Of a stretch of 64,000 nt of DNA, positions 51,360-59,850 are shown piece by piece. Where the stretch lies: assembly GCA_050950345.1 (NCBI GenBank), contig JBMNHK010000002.1:434001-498000 (forward strand), in the 5' to 3' direction. Source of the stretch: Pelotomaculum_C sp050950345 (GTDB lineage: Bacteria; Bacillota; Desulfotomaculia; Desulfotomaculales; Pelotomaculaceae). Made by a program: the position numbers and the translations under genes. Numbering within the stretch: position 1 is the first letter of the stretch; each line of letters begins with the position of its first letter. A model generated the notes under the pieces. It was not told the DNA's origin, searched no databases, and saw only the letters and a program-made list of their open reading frames with translations.

Positions 51360-52109
51360 ATGATGAAAATATACCAGGCTCTGGGCTTACCGCAAAAGGG
51401 TGTCATTTCCCTGGTAGGTGGTGGCGGTAAAACCACCTTGATGTATCGCCTGGCCGATGAAATACCTGCACATTATAAAGTTCTGATCACAACAACAACC
51501 AAAATCTTTTTGCCTCCGGCTCAGCACCCTCTGGTGTTGCTGGACAATGGAAGAATGCCGGAAGGATTTCTTTACCCAAAGGCAGGTAAAATAGCAAGAC
51601 CGGTTGTCGGCTCCGGCCTAATGGAAAACAACAAGCTGCAGGGTGTGTCTCAGGAACAAGTGGAGTATCTGCAAAGTATCGCAGATATTCTTTTGATTGA
51701 AGCAGACGGTTCTAAAGGTCTGCCGTTAAAAGGACACCTGGATTTTGAGCCGGTTGTCAGCCGGGCAACAACCCAGCTAATCATTGTGATCGGAGCCGAC
51801 ATATTTGGCAAGCCTTTGATTGACAGGTATGTGCACCGGCCGGATATTGTTGCTGGATTAACCGGGCGGCAGTTGGGCTCAATTATCGATGCCGAGCTGA
51901 TCCAGGGATTAATTAATCATCCCGGGGGCATATTACGCAACTGCCCGCCAACAGCCACTGTTACAGCTTTCATTAATAAAGCTGATCTAATGGAAAAGCT
52001 GGATGAAGGTTTGCGCTTGGGTAGACTTCTCCTTGGCGAAAAAATACGCAAGGTCATAATTGGTTCAGCCAGGTCCGATAATCCTGTGTTGACAATTATG
52101 AGTGCTTAG
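51360..52109 (+). CDS. yqeC: Putative selenium-dependent hydroxylase accessory protein YqeC
   Basis: Protein of 249 residues. A P-loop near residue 20 reads LVGGGGKTTLMYRLA, a TTTTKIF stretch follows, and a LLIEADGSKGLPLKGH segment near 120 is a family signature. YqeC co-occurs with YqeB and is thought to help make or insert the selenium-containing cofactor; biochemical function is unproven. Twin ATGs at 51360 and 51363 follow AAGGAG. Confidence 0.87.
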   Translation: MMKIYQALGLPQKGVISLVGGGGKTTLMYRLADEIPAHYKVLITTTTKIFLPPAQHPLVLLDNGRMPEGFLYPKAGKIARPVVGSGLMENNKLQGVSQEQVEYLQSIADILLIEADGSKGLPLKGHLDFEPVVSRATTQLIIVIGADIFGKPLIDRYVHRPDIVAGLTGRQLGSIIDAELIQGLINHPGGILRNCPPTATVTAFINKADLMEKLDEGLRLGRLLLGEKIRKVIIGSARSDNPVLTIMSA

Positions 52110-52137
52110 CAAATAAATAGGATCGGTGTTTATATAA

Positions 52138-52731
52138 ATGATCTCAGCAATTATTTTAGCAGCAGGCATGTCGAAAAGAATGGGTCGTCCCAAGCAGCTG
52201 CTGCAATTAGGCAACAAACCGCTAATTCGCATTGTTGTGGAAAATGTGCTGGCTTCAGCAGTTGATGAAATCATCGTTGTTACAGGTTGTGAGGCAGAGG
52301 GAGTTGGCGCGGCTATTAAAGACCTGCCGGTGAAAATCACTTTTAATCCTGACTACCAGCAAGGTCAAGGTACATCGCTGGCGGTGGGGGTTAAGCAGCT
52401 GGACAAAAACACAGAAGCCTTTTTAGTCTTTATGTGTGATCAGCCCCTCATATCTCCTTCTATGATCAACACCATTATTGATGAATTCAAAAAAAGAGGC
52501 AGTTTGGCGCTGCGCCCTACATATAACGAAACTCCAGGTCACCCGGTTGTGTTTAGTTATACCCTCAGCTCCGGCATGGAACAACTGCATGAGGACGAAG
52601 GAGCGCGCAAGGTCCTGGATAGACTTGGCGCCAGGGTGGATTACCTTGCACTCCAGGATGAAGAGATTGTTATTGATATGGATACTCCGGAAAGCTACGA
52701 AAAGTTGAAGAATAAGTACAGATATGATTAA
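52138..52731 (+). CDS. mocA: Molybdenum cofactor nucleotidyltransferase, MocA-like
   Basis: Nucleotidyltransferase of 197 residues. The N-terminal nucleotide-binding signature is AIILAAGMSKRMGRPKQLL; a metal aspartate is in FMCDQPLI near 100; GHPVVFS near 137 is also typical of the MobA-like/MocA group. It adds CMP to molybdopterin to form the cytosine dinucleotide cofactor that many hydroxylases of this family use. Last gene of the maturation operon; no strong site precedes its ATG (aggatcgg). Confidence 0.9.
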   Translation: MISAIILAAGMSKRMGRPKQLLQLGNKPLIRIVVENVLASAVDEIIVVTGCEAEGVGAAIKDLPVKITFNPDYQQGQGTSLAVGVKQLDKNTEAFLVFMCDQPLISPSMINTIIDEFKKRGSLALRPTYNETPGHPVVFSYTLSSGMEQLHEDEGARKVLDRLGARVDYLALQDEEIVIDMDTPESYEKLKNKYRYD

Positions 52732-52903
52732 AATGCAAATAGTAAAGCATTAATTAAGAGAATAGTGCAAAAAAATATAATAATTGCGTTATTTCGCTGC
52801 AAATCTTATGACATAATAAGATATCTCGATATTATTTCGATATGTTGATAAAATATTCTGTATGTTGTGGAGCAGCATAATAGCAAGGAATGAAAAACCA
52901 GCT

Positions 52904-52927
52904 TATACTATAGTATATACTACTATA
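52904..52927. promoter_or_regulatory. Palindrome plus 12-mer upstream of the second acyl-CoA ligase
   Basis: tatacta/tagtata form a perfect 14-bp palindrome at 52904-52917, and TATACTACTATA follows at 52916-52927. The 12-mer is the same as at 43785. It lies about 130 bases before the candidate promoter at 53057 and 340 bases before the ligase gene. Confidence 0.5.
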
Positions 52928-53056
52928 AGTGGTAATGAAGATTCTTTCTTCACCAATGCAATATATTGCGTAAAAGTCTTTACATTTTCAATTAAATGCT
53001 ATAAAATATATTACAAGTAGGAGCCATAACTTAGAATGTGATGCGTTTATAGGGTG

Positions 53057-53174
53057 TGTTATAATGCTTGCGATAAATTGGGGCATGGTGGTCATGTTGC
53101 CGGGTATTGGAGTGAAACCTTCCGATCCTATGTTTAGTCTTTTAAAAAAAGCATAGGCATGGAAAGGTTTTTTT
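53057..53174 (+). ncRNA. Candidate structured leader RNA with intrinsic terminator before the acyl-CoA ligase gene
   Basis: An extended -10 promoter (TGTTATAAT, 53057-53065) is followed by about 45 bases containing a compact stem (ggcatg/catgttgcc, about 53082-53101). A strong terminator comes next: aaaccttcc/ggaaaggttt enclosing cctatg/cataggcat, then TTTTTTT ending at 53174. The stop signal lies 95 bases before the GTG of the ligase, so either a short RNA is made or readthrough is regulated. It matches no riboswitch class I know. Confidence 0.5.
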
Positions 53175-53269
53175 ATGCCAGGTATTGTCCCATTGAAAGA
53201 ACGGTGATAATTTTCGACAAGTAACTAACTACTTACAGTTTTGCATAAAATAAAGAGGAGGGGATTTTT

Positions 53270-54925
53270 GTGGAAGATAAGATTACGATTGGTGAATTGG
53301 TTAACCGCATGGCTAGCAAATATCCCGACAATGAAGCTTTAGTTTATCCATTTCGTGATCTCCGGCACTCCTACAAGGAGTTTAGTGAAATACGCAACAA
53401 GGTGGCCAAGAGCCTGTTGAAGCTCGGGGTTCAGAAAGGTGAACATGTTGCCATCTGGGCGGCCAATTTACCCGAGTGGGTATATACACAGTTCGGCAGC
53501 GGCACAATTGGAGCTGTGTTGGTTACCGTTAGCACCAGCTTTAAACAAATGGAATTGGAATATCAGTTAAAGCAGTCGGATGCGACAACCCTGATTATGA
53601 TGGAAGGCACCAGGAATTCTGATTTTAGAAGTATCATTAATGAATTGTGTCCTGAACTCAAAAAATGCAAACCCGGTAAGCTTGTATGCAAACGATTACC
53701 CGATTTGAAAAACGTCATTATGATCGGTGGTAATAAATACCCCGGTATGTTTAGCTGGGATGAATTCATGCAATTAGGTGAAGATGTCTCCGACGAAGAG
53801 CTGGCAATGCGAGTTGCTGAGGTAGACCCTGATGATACGGCGCTCATGATCTATACTTCCGGGACCACCGGGTTTCCCAAAGGCGTTATGTTGACCCATT
53901 ATAACATTATTGCCAATGCCATCGCACAGGCTACACTGATGAATCTTAAGCCAGAGGACAGAATGTGTATTGCGGTGCCGTTTTTCCATTCTTTTGGCAC
54001 AACAGCCAGCAATACTTGTTGTGTCGCTACAGGTGCAACAATGGTGCCGGTAGAGTTCTTTGATCCTGATGCGGTTTTGAGGACAATAGAAAAAGAGCGT
54101 TGCACGGTTCTCAATGGAGTCCCAACCATGTTTAAACTGGAACTGGAGCAGCTGGAGAAGGGCAATTATGACGTTTCCTCCTTACGTACCGGGACTATTG
54201 CAGGAGCCGCCTGTCCGGCCGACCTGGTGAAAAAGCTGGTTGATGTAATGCATATGTCTGAGGTGATTACCTCTTACGGTCAAACGGAAGCTTCGCCGTG
54301 CATTACCAGCACAAGGTGCGATGACCCGTTAGAATGGAAAGCCATGACTTCAGGCCGCCCCATCCCGGGGGTGGAAGTGAAAATTGTTGATCCTGAGACG
54401 GGTATGGAAGTGCCGCAGGGTAAGCAGGGCGAGATCTATGCCCGCGGGTACAATGTTATGAAGGGTTATTATAAAATGCCGGAAGCAACGACAAAAACCG
54501 TAGACAGTGAGGGCTGGTTGCACACCGGTGACGCGGGTTTCCTGGATGAAAACGGCAATTTGGTCATAACCTGCAGGTTGAAAGAAATGATCATTCGCGG
54601 CGGTGAAAATATATATCCCAGAGAAATAGAGGATTTCCTGCGCATTCATCCTTTAATTAAGGATGTACAGGTGGTAGGTGTGCCAAGCGAAAAGTACGGA
54701 GAGGAAGTAATGGCCTTTATCCGGGTGAAGGAAGGGCATACACTTACAGCTGAATCGGTAAAGAACTTCTGTAAGGGACAAATCACCAGTTTTAAAATAC
54801 CTAAATATATTGCCTTTGTTGATGACTATCCTTATACGGCCAGCGGTAAAGTGCAGAAGTTTAAACTGCGCGATATGGGTATAGAGATGCTTATGCAGCA
54901 AGAGCAAGGGCAAAAGGTTACTTGA
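53270..54925 (+). CDS. Acyl-CoA ligase (AMP-forming, FadD-like)
   Basis: Adenylate-forming enzyme of 551 residues. P-loop YTSGTTGFPKGVML near 189, A5 motif SYGQTEASP near 337, A7 GWLHTGDAGFLDENG near 412, hinge KEMIIRGGENIYPREIEDFL near 437, and catalytic lysine in TASGKVQKFKLRD near 522. It makes a CoA thioester from a fatty, alicyclic or aromatic acid with ATP. The GTG start at 53270 follows GAGGAGGGG. It sits downstream of the molybdenum hydroxylase maturation operon with its own leader. Confidence 0.9.
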   Translation: MEDKITIGELVNRMASKYPDNEALVYPFRDLRHSYKEFSEIRNKVAKSLLKLGVQKGEHVAIWAANLPEWVYTQFGSGTIGAVLVTVSTSFKQMELEYQLKQSDATTLIMMEGTRNSDFRSIINELCPELKKCKPGKLVCKRLPDLKNVIMIGGNKYPGMFSWDEFMQLGEDVSDEELAMRVAEVDPDDTALMIYTSGTTGFPKGVMLTHYNIIANAIAQATLMNLKPEDRMCIAVPFFHSFGTTASNTCCVATGATMVPVEFFDPDAVLRTIEKERCTVLNGVPTMFKLELEQLEKGNYDVSSLRTGTIAGAACPADLVKKLVDVMHMSEVITSYGQTEASPCITSTRCDDPLEWKAMTSGRPIPGVEVKIVDPETGMEVPQGKQGEIYARGYNVMKGYYKMPEATTKTVDSEGWLHTGDAGFLDENGNLVITCRLKEMIIRGGENIYPREIEDFLRIHPLIKDVQVVGVPSEKYGEEVMAFIRVKEGHTLTAESVKNFCKGQITSFKIPKYIAFVDDYPYTASGKVQKFKLRDMGIEMLMQQEQGQKVT

Positions 54926-54960
54926 ACCTGATAGGTTTTGGTAAAGAATAAAAGGGAAAA

Positions 54961-55092
54961 GGCTGTTGCATAAGGCTGTTTCATAATGATATGCTCCCCT
55001 AACTACCATAAGGGGAGCATTTTTATGTCTAGAATAAACCACTGCTGTTGAAAAACTAGCTATATTGATAGCGCGTTCAAAGTGCAACAGCC
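54961..55092. mobile_element. Miniature inverted-repeat element (132 bp)
   Basis: ggctgttgca at 54961-54970 and its exact complement tgcaacagcc at 55083-55092 bound a 132-bp segment with no gene. Ends of the type GGGCTGTTGCA are common on IS1182-like and related DDE insertion sequences, so this looks like a non-autonomous derivative. A target duplication is not evident. Confidence 0.5.
54991..55024 (+). terminator. Terminator of the acyl-CoA ligase gene, inside the miniature element
   Basis: atgctcccct and aggggagcat form a perfect 10-bp stem around a 10-base loop, followed by TTTT. Confidence 0.75.
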
Positions 55093-55150
55093 CTTATTTA
55101 TTGCATTACGACCCCATATAAGTTGCGTAAGCTGCCTATTTGCAACCAGG

Positions 55151-55711
55151 CTACCTGATGTAGTTGATCACATCTTTATTTCTCGCTGGTGCTTCCGGTT
55201 GTTCAGCTTTGTAACCTAAAGACACAGTGCATATGTGCTTGTACCCTTCAGGTATGCCCAGCTGTTTGACGAGCTCTTTCCCTTTATCTGAAGCAAAAAG
55301 AAAGGCTGATGATGCGATCACGCAAGAGCCGATGTTTAGCGCTTCTGCGGCTAAGGCAATATTCCCGGCGGCCAAACCGCAATCAAGACTGGTATAAAAA
55401 CCCTGTTCATCTGCCGAGATCAGAATGACGGTAGGAGCGTGGTGAAAAGTATGGTAATCTGGTTTGCTTGCCCGCTCAAGTACTATACCGGTGCCCTTGT
55501 TGATGATGTTCTCTTTAATGATGTCAACCATATGTTGCAGAATGTTCTTATTCTGTATTACCGTGAAATGCCATTTTTGTTGGTTAACAGCGTTGGGAGC
55601 ATAGATAGCAGCGTCTAATATTACCTGTAATTCAGAATCGGAAATCTGCTCATTTTTATATTTTCTGATACTTCGCCTATTCATGATCGTGTTTATTGTA
55701 GCATTGGGCAT
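55151..55711 (-). CDS. Nitroreductase family protein
   Basis: FMN-dependent oxidoreductase of 186 residues. Flavin contacts are RRSIRKYKNEQISD near residue 12, APNAVNQQKWHF near 38 and SLDCGLAAGNIALAAEALNIGSC near 108. The physiological substrate is not predictable; in anaerobes such proteins reduce quinones, nitro compounds or enoates. The ATG at 55709-55711 follows AGGATGATG, a modest site. It stands alone. Confidence 0.9.
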   Translation of the reverse strand: MPNATINTIMNRRSIRKYKNEQISDSELQVILDAAIYAPNAVNQQKWHFTVIQNKNILQHMVDIIKENIINKGTGIVLERASKPDYHTFHHAPTVILISADEQGFYTSLDCGLAAGNIALAAEALNIGSCVIASSAFLFASDKGKELVKQLGIPEGYKHICTVSLGYKAEQPEAPARNKDVINYIR

Positions 55712-55900
55712 GGAGACACATCATCCTTCCTTGGTTTTGTATTTTTGTATATTATAATACAAAAATTAGATCATGCAGGTCAAAACATATAACAATAAAA
55801 AGCATTCTATGATATAATACCATTGAGTTACTATAACCAGCAAAACAAGTATACGAGCATTCCTGTAATGAATGAAAATGATCTTTGAGAATTAAAAAAA

Positions 55901-55960
55901 CCTCCTGCTATGATTTTATGTGTGCCTAGCAAACGCACAAAAAACATAGAAATCAGGAGG
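55901..55960 (+). promoter_or_regulatory. Hairpin that can hide the transposase ribosome binding site
   Basis: Three nested helices, cctcctg/caggagg, ctatg/catag and tgtgc/gcaca, fold this 60-base leader, and the right arm contains the AGGAGG that serves the ATG at 55971. Sequestering the site limits transposase made from read-through transcripts, a common insertion-sequence device. Confidence 0.65.
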
Positions 55961-55970
55961 TCAAAAGCAG

Positions 55971-57265
55971 ATGAAGAACCGTAATAATCAAAAATTAGAA
56001 GCAATAACACCAAAGACACTAATTATAGGCGTAGATATCGCAAAACAAACACAGTGGGCACGGTTCGTAAATTATCGAGGTTTAGAAATAGGCAAAGCCT
56101 TGAAATTCCAAAACGATAGAAAACGGCTTCGAAACTATATTAGCAAGCATAGATGCAATTTGCAAGAACAAAAGACTTGAAGATGTTATCGTAGGAAATG
56201 GAGCCCACAGGGCATTACTGGAAACCGTTGGCAAACTATCTGATAGTGCATGGAGTAACAGTAGTAATGGTTAATCCGTACCATACAAAACGAGCCAAGG
56301 AACTTGATGATAACAGCCAGACCAAGAACGATAAGAAAGATGCTCTAACTATAGCAAGACTGGTGCGTGACGGCAGGTATTACAAAGTATATATGCCCCA
56401 GGATGATATTCGCGGAACTGAGGGTGCTGGCAAACTCAAGAATAAGCCTGATGAAGCGTTATAACGCCATAAAAAAACACCATAACAGCAGTGATGGATG
56501 AATATTTTTCCAGAAATAAAGACTGTGTTCAAAAACCCTTTAAAAGGAAAGGCATCTCTGCAGATATTAAAATCCTGTCCCTTTCCTTCGCTGATAATTG
56601 AATTAGGAGTAGATGGGGTACTAGCCGAAATAAAAAAAGGCCGTTAAAAAAAACAGTAGGCAGAAAGAAGGCCGAAGAGCTAATTGAAGCAGCAAAAAAC
56701 TCTATTGGGGTAGGGTATGGATTATTATCAGCCAAGTTAAGATTAGGACTAATAATTGAGGAATTGGAACTTTTAACAATACAGCTGGACCAGATTGAAG
56801 CAGCAATGGAAGTGGCACTAGGTAAAAACAGGATTTAAAGAAATAATACTTAGTATTCCAGGCATAGGAGTGATTACCGCTGCTAGCTTTTTAGGTGAGA
56901 TTGGTGATCCGCTTAGATTCGATAATCCACGTCAAATAAGCAAAATGGCAGGCTATAACCTGGTTGAGGATAGCTCCGGTAAAAGTAAAAGCGGAACAGT
57001 TATATCCAAGCGCGGAAGAAAGAATTTGCGGAGCATTCTCTATCGCATGGCTATGGTAATGGTTGCAGTAAACGAAGAAATGAAGGGGCTTTATGAATAC
57101 TTGAAAAAACGCCCAAATAATCCCCTTAAGAAAAAACAAGCCCTGGTTGTTATTTCGAAAAAAACAATAACCGTAATATATAACCTGATAAAAAAACAAA
57201 CCGAATATAGGGCAGAATTAGTACTTGGGAATATCAGGAAGAATCAAATTATGCAAGCTGCATAA
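55971..57265 (+). pseudogene. IS110 family transposase, decayed by several frameshifts
   Basis: The N-terminal DEDD domain is seen in IIGVDIAKQTQWARF and, after two frame changes near 56148 and 56192, in MEPTGHYWKPLANYL and NDKKDALTIARLVRDGRYY. More single-base shifts occur from about 56405 to 56540 and near 56640. The C-terminal Transposase_20 domain is intact in one frame from about 56850 (GIGVITAASFLGEIGDP; NPRQISKMAGYNLVEDSSGK). At least five indels, several in A or T runs, make the product non-functional. The intact gene would encode about 425 residues. Confidence 0.88.
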
Positions 57266-57284
57266 AAAATATTAAATAGCCGAT

Positions 57285-57357
57285 AAAGCGGAGATAAGGA
57301 GAAATTCTCCATTAGCCCACTGAGGCAGTATACGAGCTTAAACGCTATCTCCGCTTT
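57285..57357 (+). ncRNA. Structured 3' non-coding segment of the IS110 element
   Basis: A perfect 12-bp stem (aaagcggagata with its complement at 57346-57357) encloses an inner hairpin ggaga/tctcc and a 28-base unpaired region, followed by TTTT. IS110-family elements encode a guide (bridge) RNA in a non-coding end; this could be part of one or simply a terminator. The element's right end probably lies shortly after 57440, where sequence typical of IS110 3' ends (gggcatgacccag) stops. Confidence 0.35.
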
Positions 57358-57522
57358 TATCCATAAAACAGAACGAAGGAATGTAAGGGCATGACCCAGT
57401 GAGCTATGATAGGGTGAGTTTTTGGATAGTAACGGCGACGAAATTAACATTTTTAAAATACTGCGATTAATGGAGTAATCCGTTGATTTATTTTCAAATA
57501 TTGAGATAGGAGGGTTGGGATA

Positions 57523-57864
57523 ATGTCTAGATGGCTACTTAGATGGATACTAAATGTTATTGGTATCATTTTGATCGCGTATATCATCAAAGGTTTTAAC
57601 GTTACAATTATAGGGGCAATTTTTGGATCCATCATTCTTGGGTTAGTTAACGCCACGATTAGACCGGTGCTCCTTATGCTAACTCTCCCTCTTAACCTGC
57701 TGACGTTAGGTTTGTTTACATTTGTCATTAACGGCTTTATGCTATGGCTGGTTAGCCTGGTCATTAAGGGTTTTGATTTCGAAAACTTTTGGGCTGCAAT
57801 ATTAACTGCATTATTGCTCATGGTGGTTAGTGCCGTGGTCAGCTATTTTGTGAAAGATGAGTAG
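57523..57864 (+). CDS. Phage holin family 4-like small membrane protein
   Basis: Protein of 113 residues with four hydrophobic helices and the family pattern IIGAIFGSIILGLVNATIRPV near 33, LPLNLLTLGLFTFVINGFML near 61. Despite the family name (Phage_holin_4_2) these are ordinary chromosomal membrane proteins of unknown function. The ATG at 57523 follows AGGAGGGTTGGG. Confidence 0.85.
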   Translation: MSRWLLRWILNVIGIILIAYIIKGFNVTIIGAIFGSIILGLVNATIRPVLLMLTLPLNLLTLGLFTFVINGFMLWLVSLVIKGFDFENFWAAILTALLLMVVSAVVSYFVKDE

Positions 57865-57983
57865 CAGATGCAAAAACAGGTATTGCTAATACATAGTTGC
57901 CAGGGATTATTAAGATGCTTAAGGAAACAGCTATTCGCTTCCTTAATTGATTTACAATAATTAGTTTAATATATGGGGAAAAT

Positions 57984-58739
57984 ATGAGACTGGTTTCTTG
58001 GAATGTCAATGGATTACGCGCTAGCCTGAATAAAGGATTTATGGGGTTTTTTCAAACTGTTGATGCGGATATTTTTTGTCTGCAGGAAACAAAAATGCAA
58101 CCAGGACAGGCGGAAATTGATCTGCCAGGTTATGTGGAATACTGGAATAGCGCCATCAAAAAAGGTTATTCCGGTACTGCGATCTTTGCCAAAAAGGAAC
58201 CAATAGCAGTGAAAATGGATCTGGGCAAAGAGGAGCACAGTATGGAAGGCCGGGTCATTACGCTGGAATACGATAACTTTTATCTGGTAAATGCCTATGC
58301 GCCAAATTCCCAGCGTGGATTAGTCCGCCTTGATTACAGGATGGACTGGCAGGATGATTTCCTGGCTTATTTGAGAATTCTTGACCAGCGAAAGCCAGTG
58401 GTGATCTGTGGCGATTTGAATGTGGCCCACAAGGAAATTGACCTTAAAAACCCAAAGTCAAATGTTAATAATGCCGGGTTTTCACCACAAGAACGGGCAA
58501 AAATGACAGAGCTTCTGGAAGCAGGCTTTGTCGACACCTTCCGTTATCTATACCCGCATAAAGAAGGGGCTTATACCTGGTGGTCTTACTTTTCTAAAGC
58601 CCGTGAAAGGAACGTGGGCTGGCGTATTGATTATTTTCTTGTATCAGAACGGATTAAAGAGCAGATCCAGGATGCGTTAATTTATTCCGAAATCATGGGC
58701 AGTGATCACTGTCCTGTTGGACTTGAAATTGAATTATAG
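57984..58739 (+). CDS. xth: Exodeoxyribonuclease III
   Basis: DNA repair enzyme of 251 residues. Endonuclease/exonuclease/phosphatase motifs: MRLVSWNVNGLRA at the start, FCLQETKMQ with the metal glutamate near 34, VICGDLNVAHKEIDL near 147, and GSDHCPVGLEIEL at the end carrying the catalytic Asp-His. It cleaves at abasic sites and removes 3' blocks. The ATG has GGGGAAAAT upstream. Confidence 0.95.
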   Translation: MRLVSWNVNGLRASLNKGFMGFFQTVDADIFCLQETKMQPGQAEIDLPGYVEYWNSAIKKGYSGTAIFAKKEPIAVKMDLGKEEHSMEGRVITLEYDNFYLVNAYAPNSQRGLVRLDYRMDWQDDFLAYLRILDQRKPVVICGDLNVAHKEIDLKNPKSNVNNAGFSPQERAKMTELLEAGFVDTFRYLYPHKEGAYTWWSYFSKARERNVGWRIDYFLVSERIKEQIQDALIYSEIMGSDHCPVGLEIEL

Positions 58740-58792
58740 TTTCGCAGTTAAACTGCGGCTAGTGAGAACATATATGAAAGGAGGGTAATTTA

Positions 58793-59095
58793 ATGATAAA
58801 CGTTGAGCTTACCGATGATGCCAGGGAACATATCATCGAAAATGGTGCAGCGGTAACTATTGACATGATGGAGTTAGGCGGTTGCGGGGGGAATCATAGA
58901 GAACCTGCGTTGTGGACGGAGAAGCCTTCATCACCGGAAAACTATGACTTAATTGATGCAGACGGGATACAGGTATATCTGTTCAAAGATGCGAATGTTA
59001 AACCGGAGGGAATTAAAATCTCTTTAGAAATTCAACGGAAATCATACAAAAAGCTGCTAGTTGAAGGAATAGTATATCACATCCCGGGTCTGTAA
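58793..59095 (+). CDS. CC/Se-motif-like small protein
   Basis: Protein of 100 residues that opens like a HesB/IscA-type fold (VELTDDAREHIIENGAAVTIDM). The potential active site is GGCGGN near 30, where relatives in the CC/Se motif (seleno)protein group have a Cys-Cys or Cys-selenocysteine pair. The later segment SPENYDLIDADGIQVYLFKDA also fits that group. Family membership is from memory and moderately certain; function is unknown. The ATG follows AAAGGAGGG. Confidence 0.6.
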   Translation: MINVELTDDAREHIIENGAAVTIDMMELGGCGGNHREPALWTEKPSSPENYDLIDADGIQVYLFKDANVKPEGIKISLEIQRKSYKKLLVEGIVYHIPGL

Positions 59096-59109
59096 AGGAT
59101 CTTATCTAA

Positions 59110-59162
59110 AAACAACCTCCAGGGTCTGCTTTTATTCTGCGTCTGCTTGGAGGTTGTTTTTT
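59110..59162 (+). terminator. Terminator after the CC/Se-like gene
   Basis: aaacaacctcc and ggaggttgttt form an 11-bp stem followed by TTTTT. Confidence 0.8.
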
Positions 59163-59235
59163 ATGTCATCTAAAACGGTTTCATATGGTAGTAATGATAG
59201 GTGCAAAAGAGCTGGATACAGTATACTAACTGGTT

Positions 59236-59850
59236 TTATTTTCTATTGACTTTATGCCTGTAAAATCTGAACACGGCAAGAAGGATTACTAACAACAAAG
59301 CAATTAGCGCTATTGTAGAGTATCTATCAATATATACCAAAACACTCTCCCAGGCTTCACCGGCAAATGAACCTAGAACTACAAGAACTGTATTCCATAT
59401 TGCTGTGCCTAATAGTGTCAGCATTAAAAATACGCCAAAATTCATCTTTGCAGTACCTGCGGGGATAGATATTAAGCTGCGAACAATAGGTACAAATCTG
59501 CAGATAAAGACAGTAATGTTTCCTCTTTTAGCAAACCATTTATAGGCTGAACTTATGTCATTTGCGCTAAGGCGCAACAGTTTGCCGGCCCTGCTGTCTA
59601 CAAACATCATTAAATGCTCTGGAGATATCAAGCGACCGACGAAGTATAAAATAGTAGTTCCTATCATAGTTCCGATTGTAGCTGATAAAATAACTATCAC
59701 AACATTCATATCCGTATAGGTGGTCATAAAACCGCTAAAGGTAAGAATAACTTCAGAAGGTATGGGAGGAAATATATTTTCTACTGCCATTAAAAGTCCA
59801 ATAGCGAAATAGCCAAACTGATTTATTAACTGGATTATTGTTTCTTGCAT
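59236..59850 (-). CDS. DedA family membrane protein
   Basis: Protein of 204 residues. Family signatures are AVENIFPPIPSEVIL near 22, the glycine-rich GTMIGTTILYFVGR near 60, and FICRFVPIVRSLISIPAG near 115, with the conserved FxRxxPxxR arginines. DedA/VTT proteins are linked to undecaprenyl-phosphate or phospholipid recycling across the membrane. The start ATG follows GAGAGGAAA. Divergent from the macrodomain gene. Confidence 0.92.
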   Translation of the reverse strand: MQETIIQLINQFGYFAIGLLMAVENIFPPIPSEVILTFSGFMTTYTDMNVVIVILSATIGTMIGTTILYFVGRLISPEHLMMFVDSRAGKLLRLSANDISSAYKWFAKRGNITVFICRFVPIVRSLISIPAGTAKMNFGVFLMLTLLGTAIWNTVLVVLGSFAGEAWESVLVYIDRYSTIALIALLLVILLAVFRFYRHKVNRK

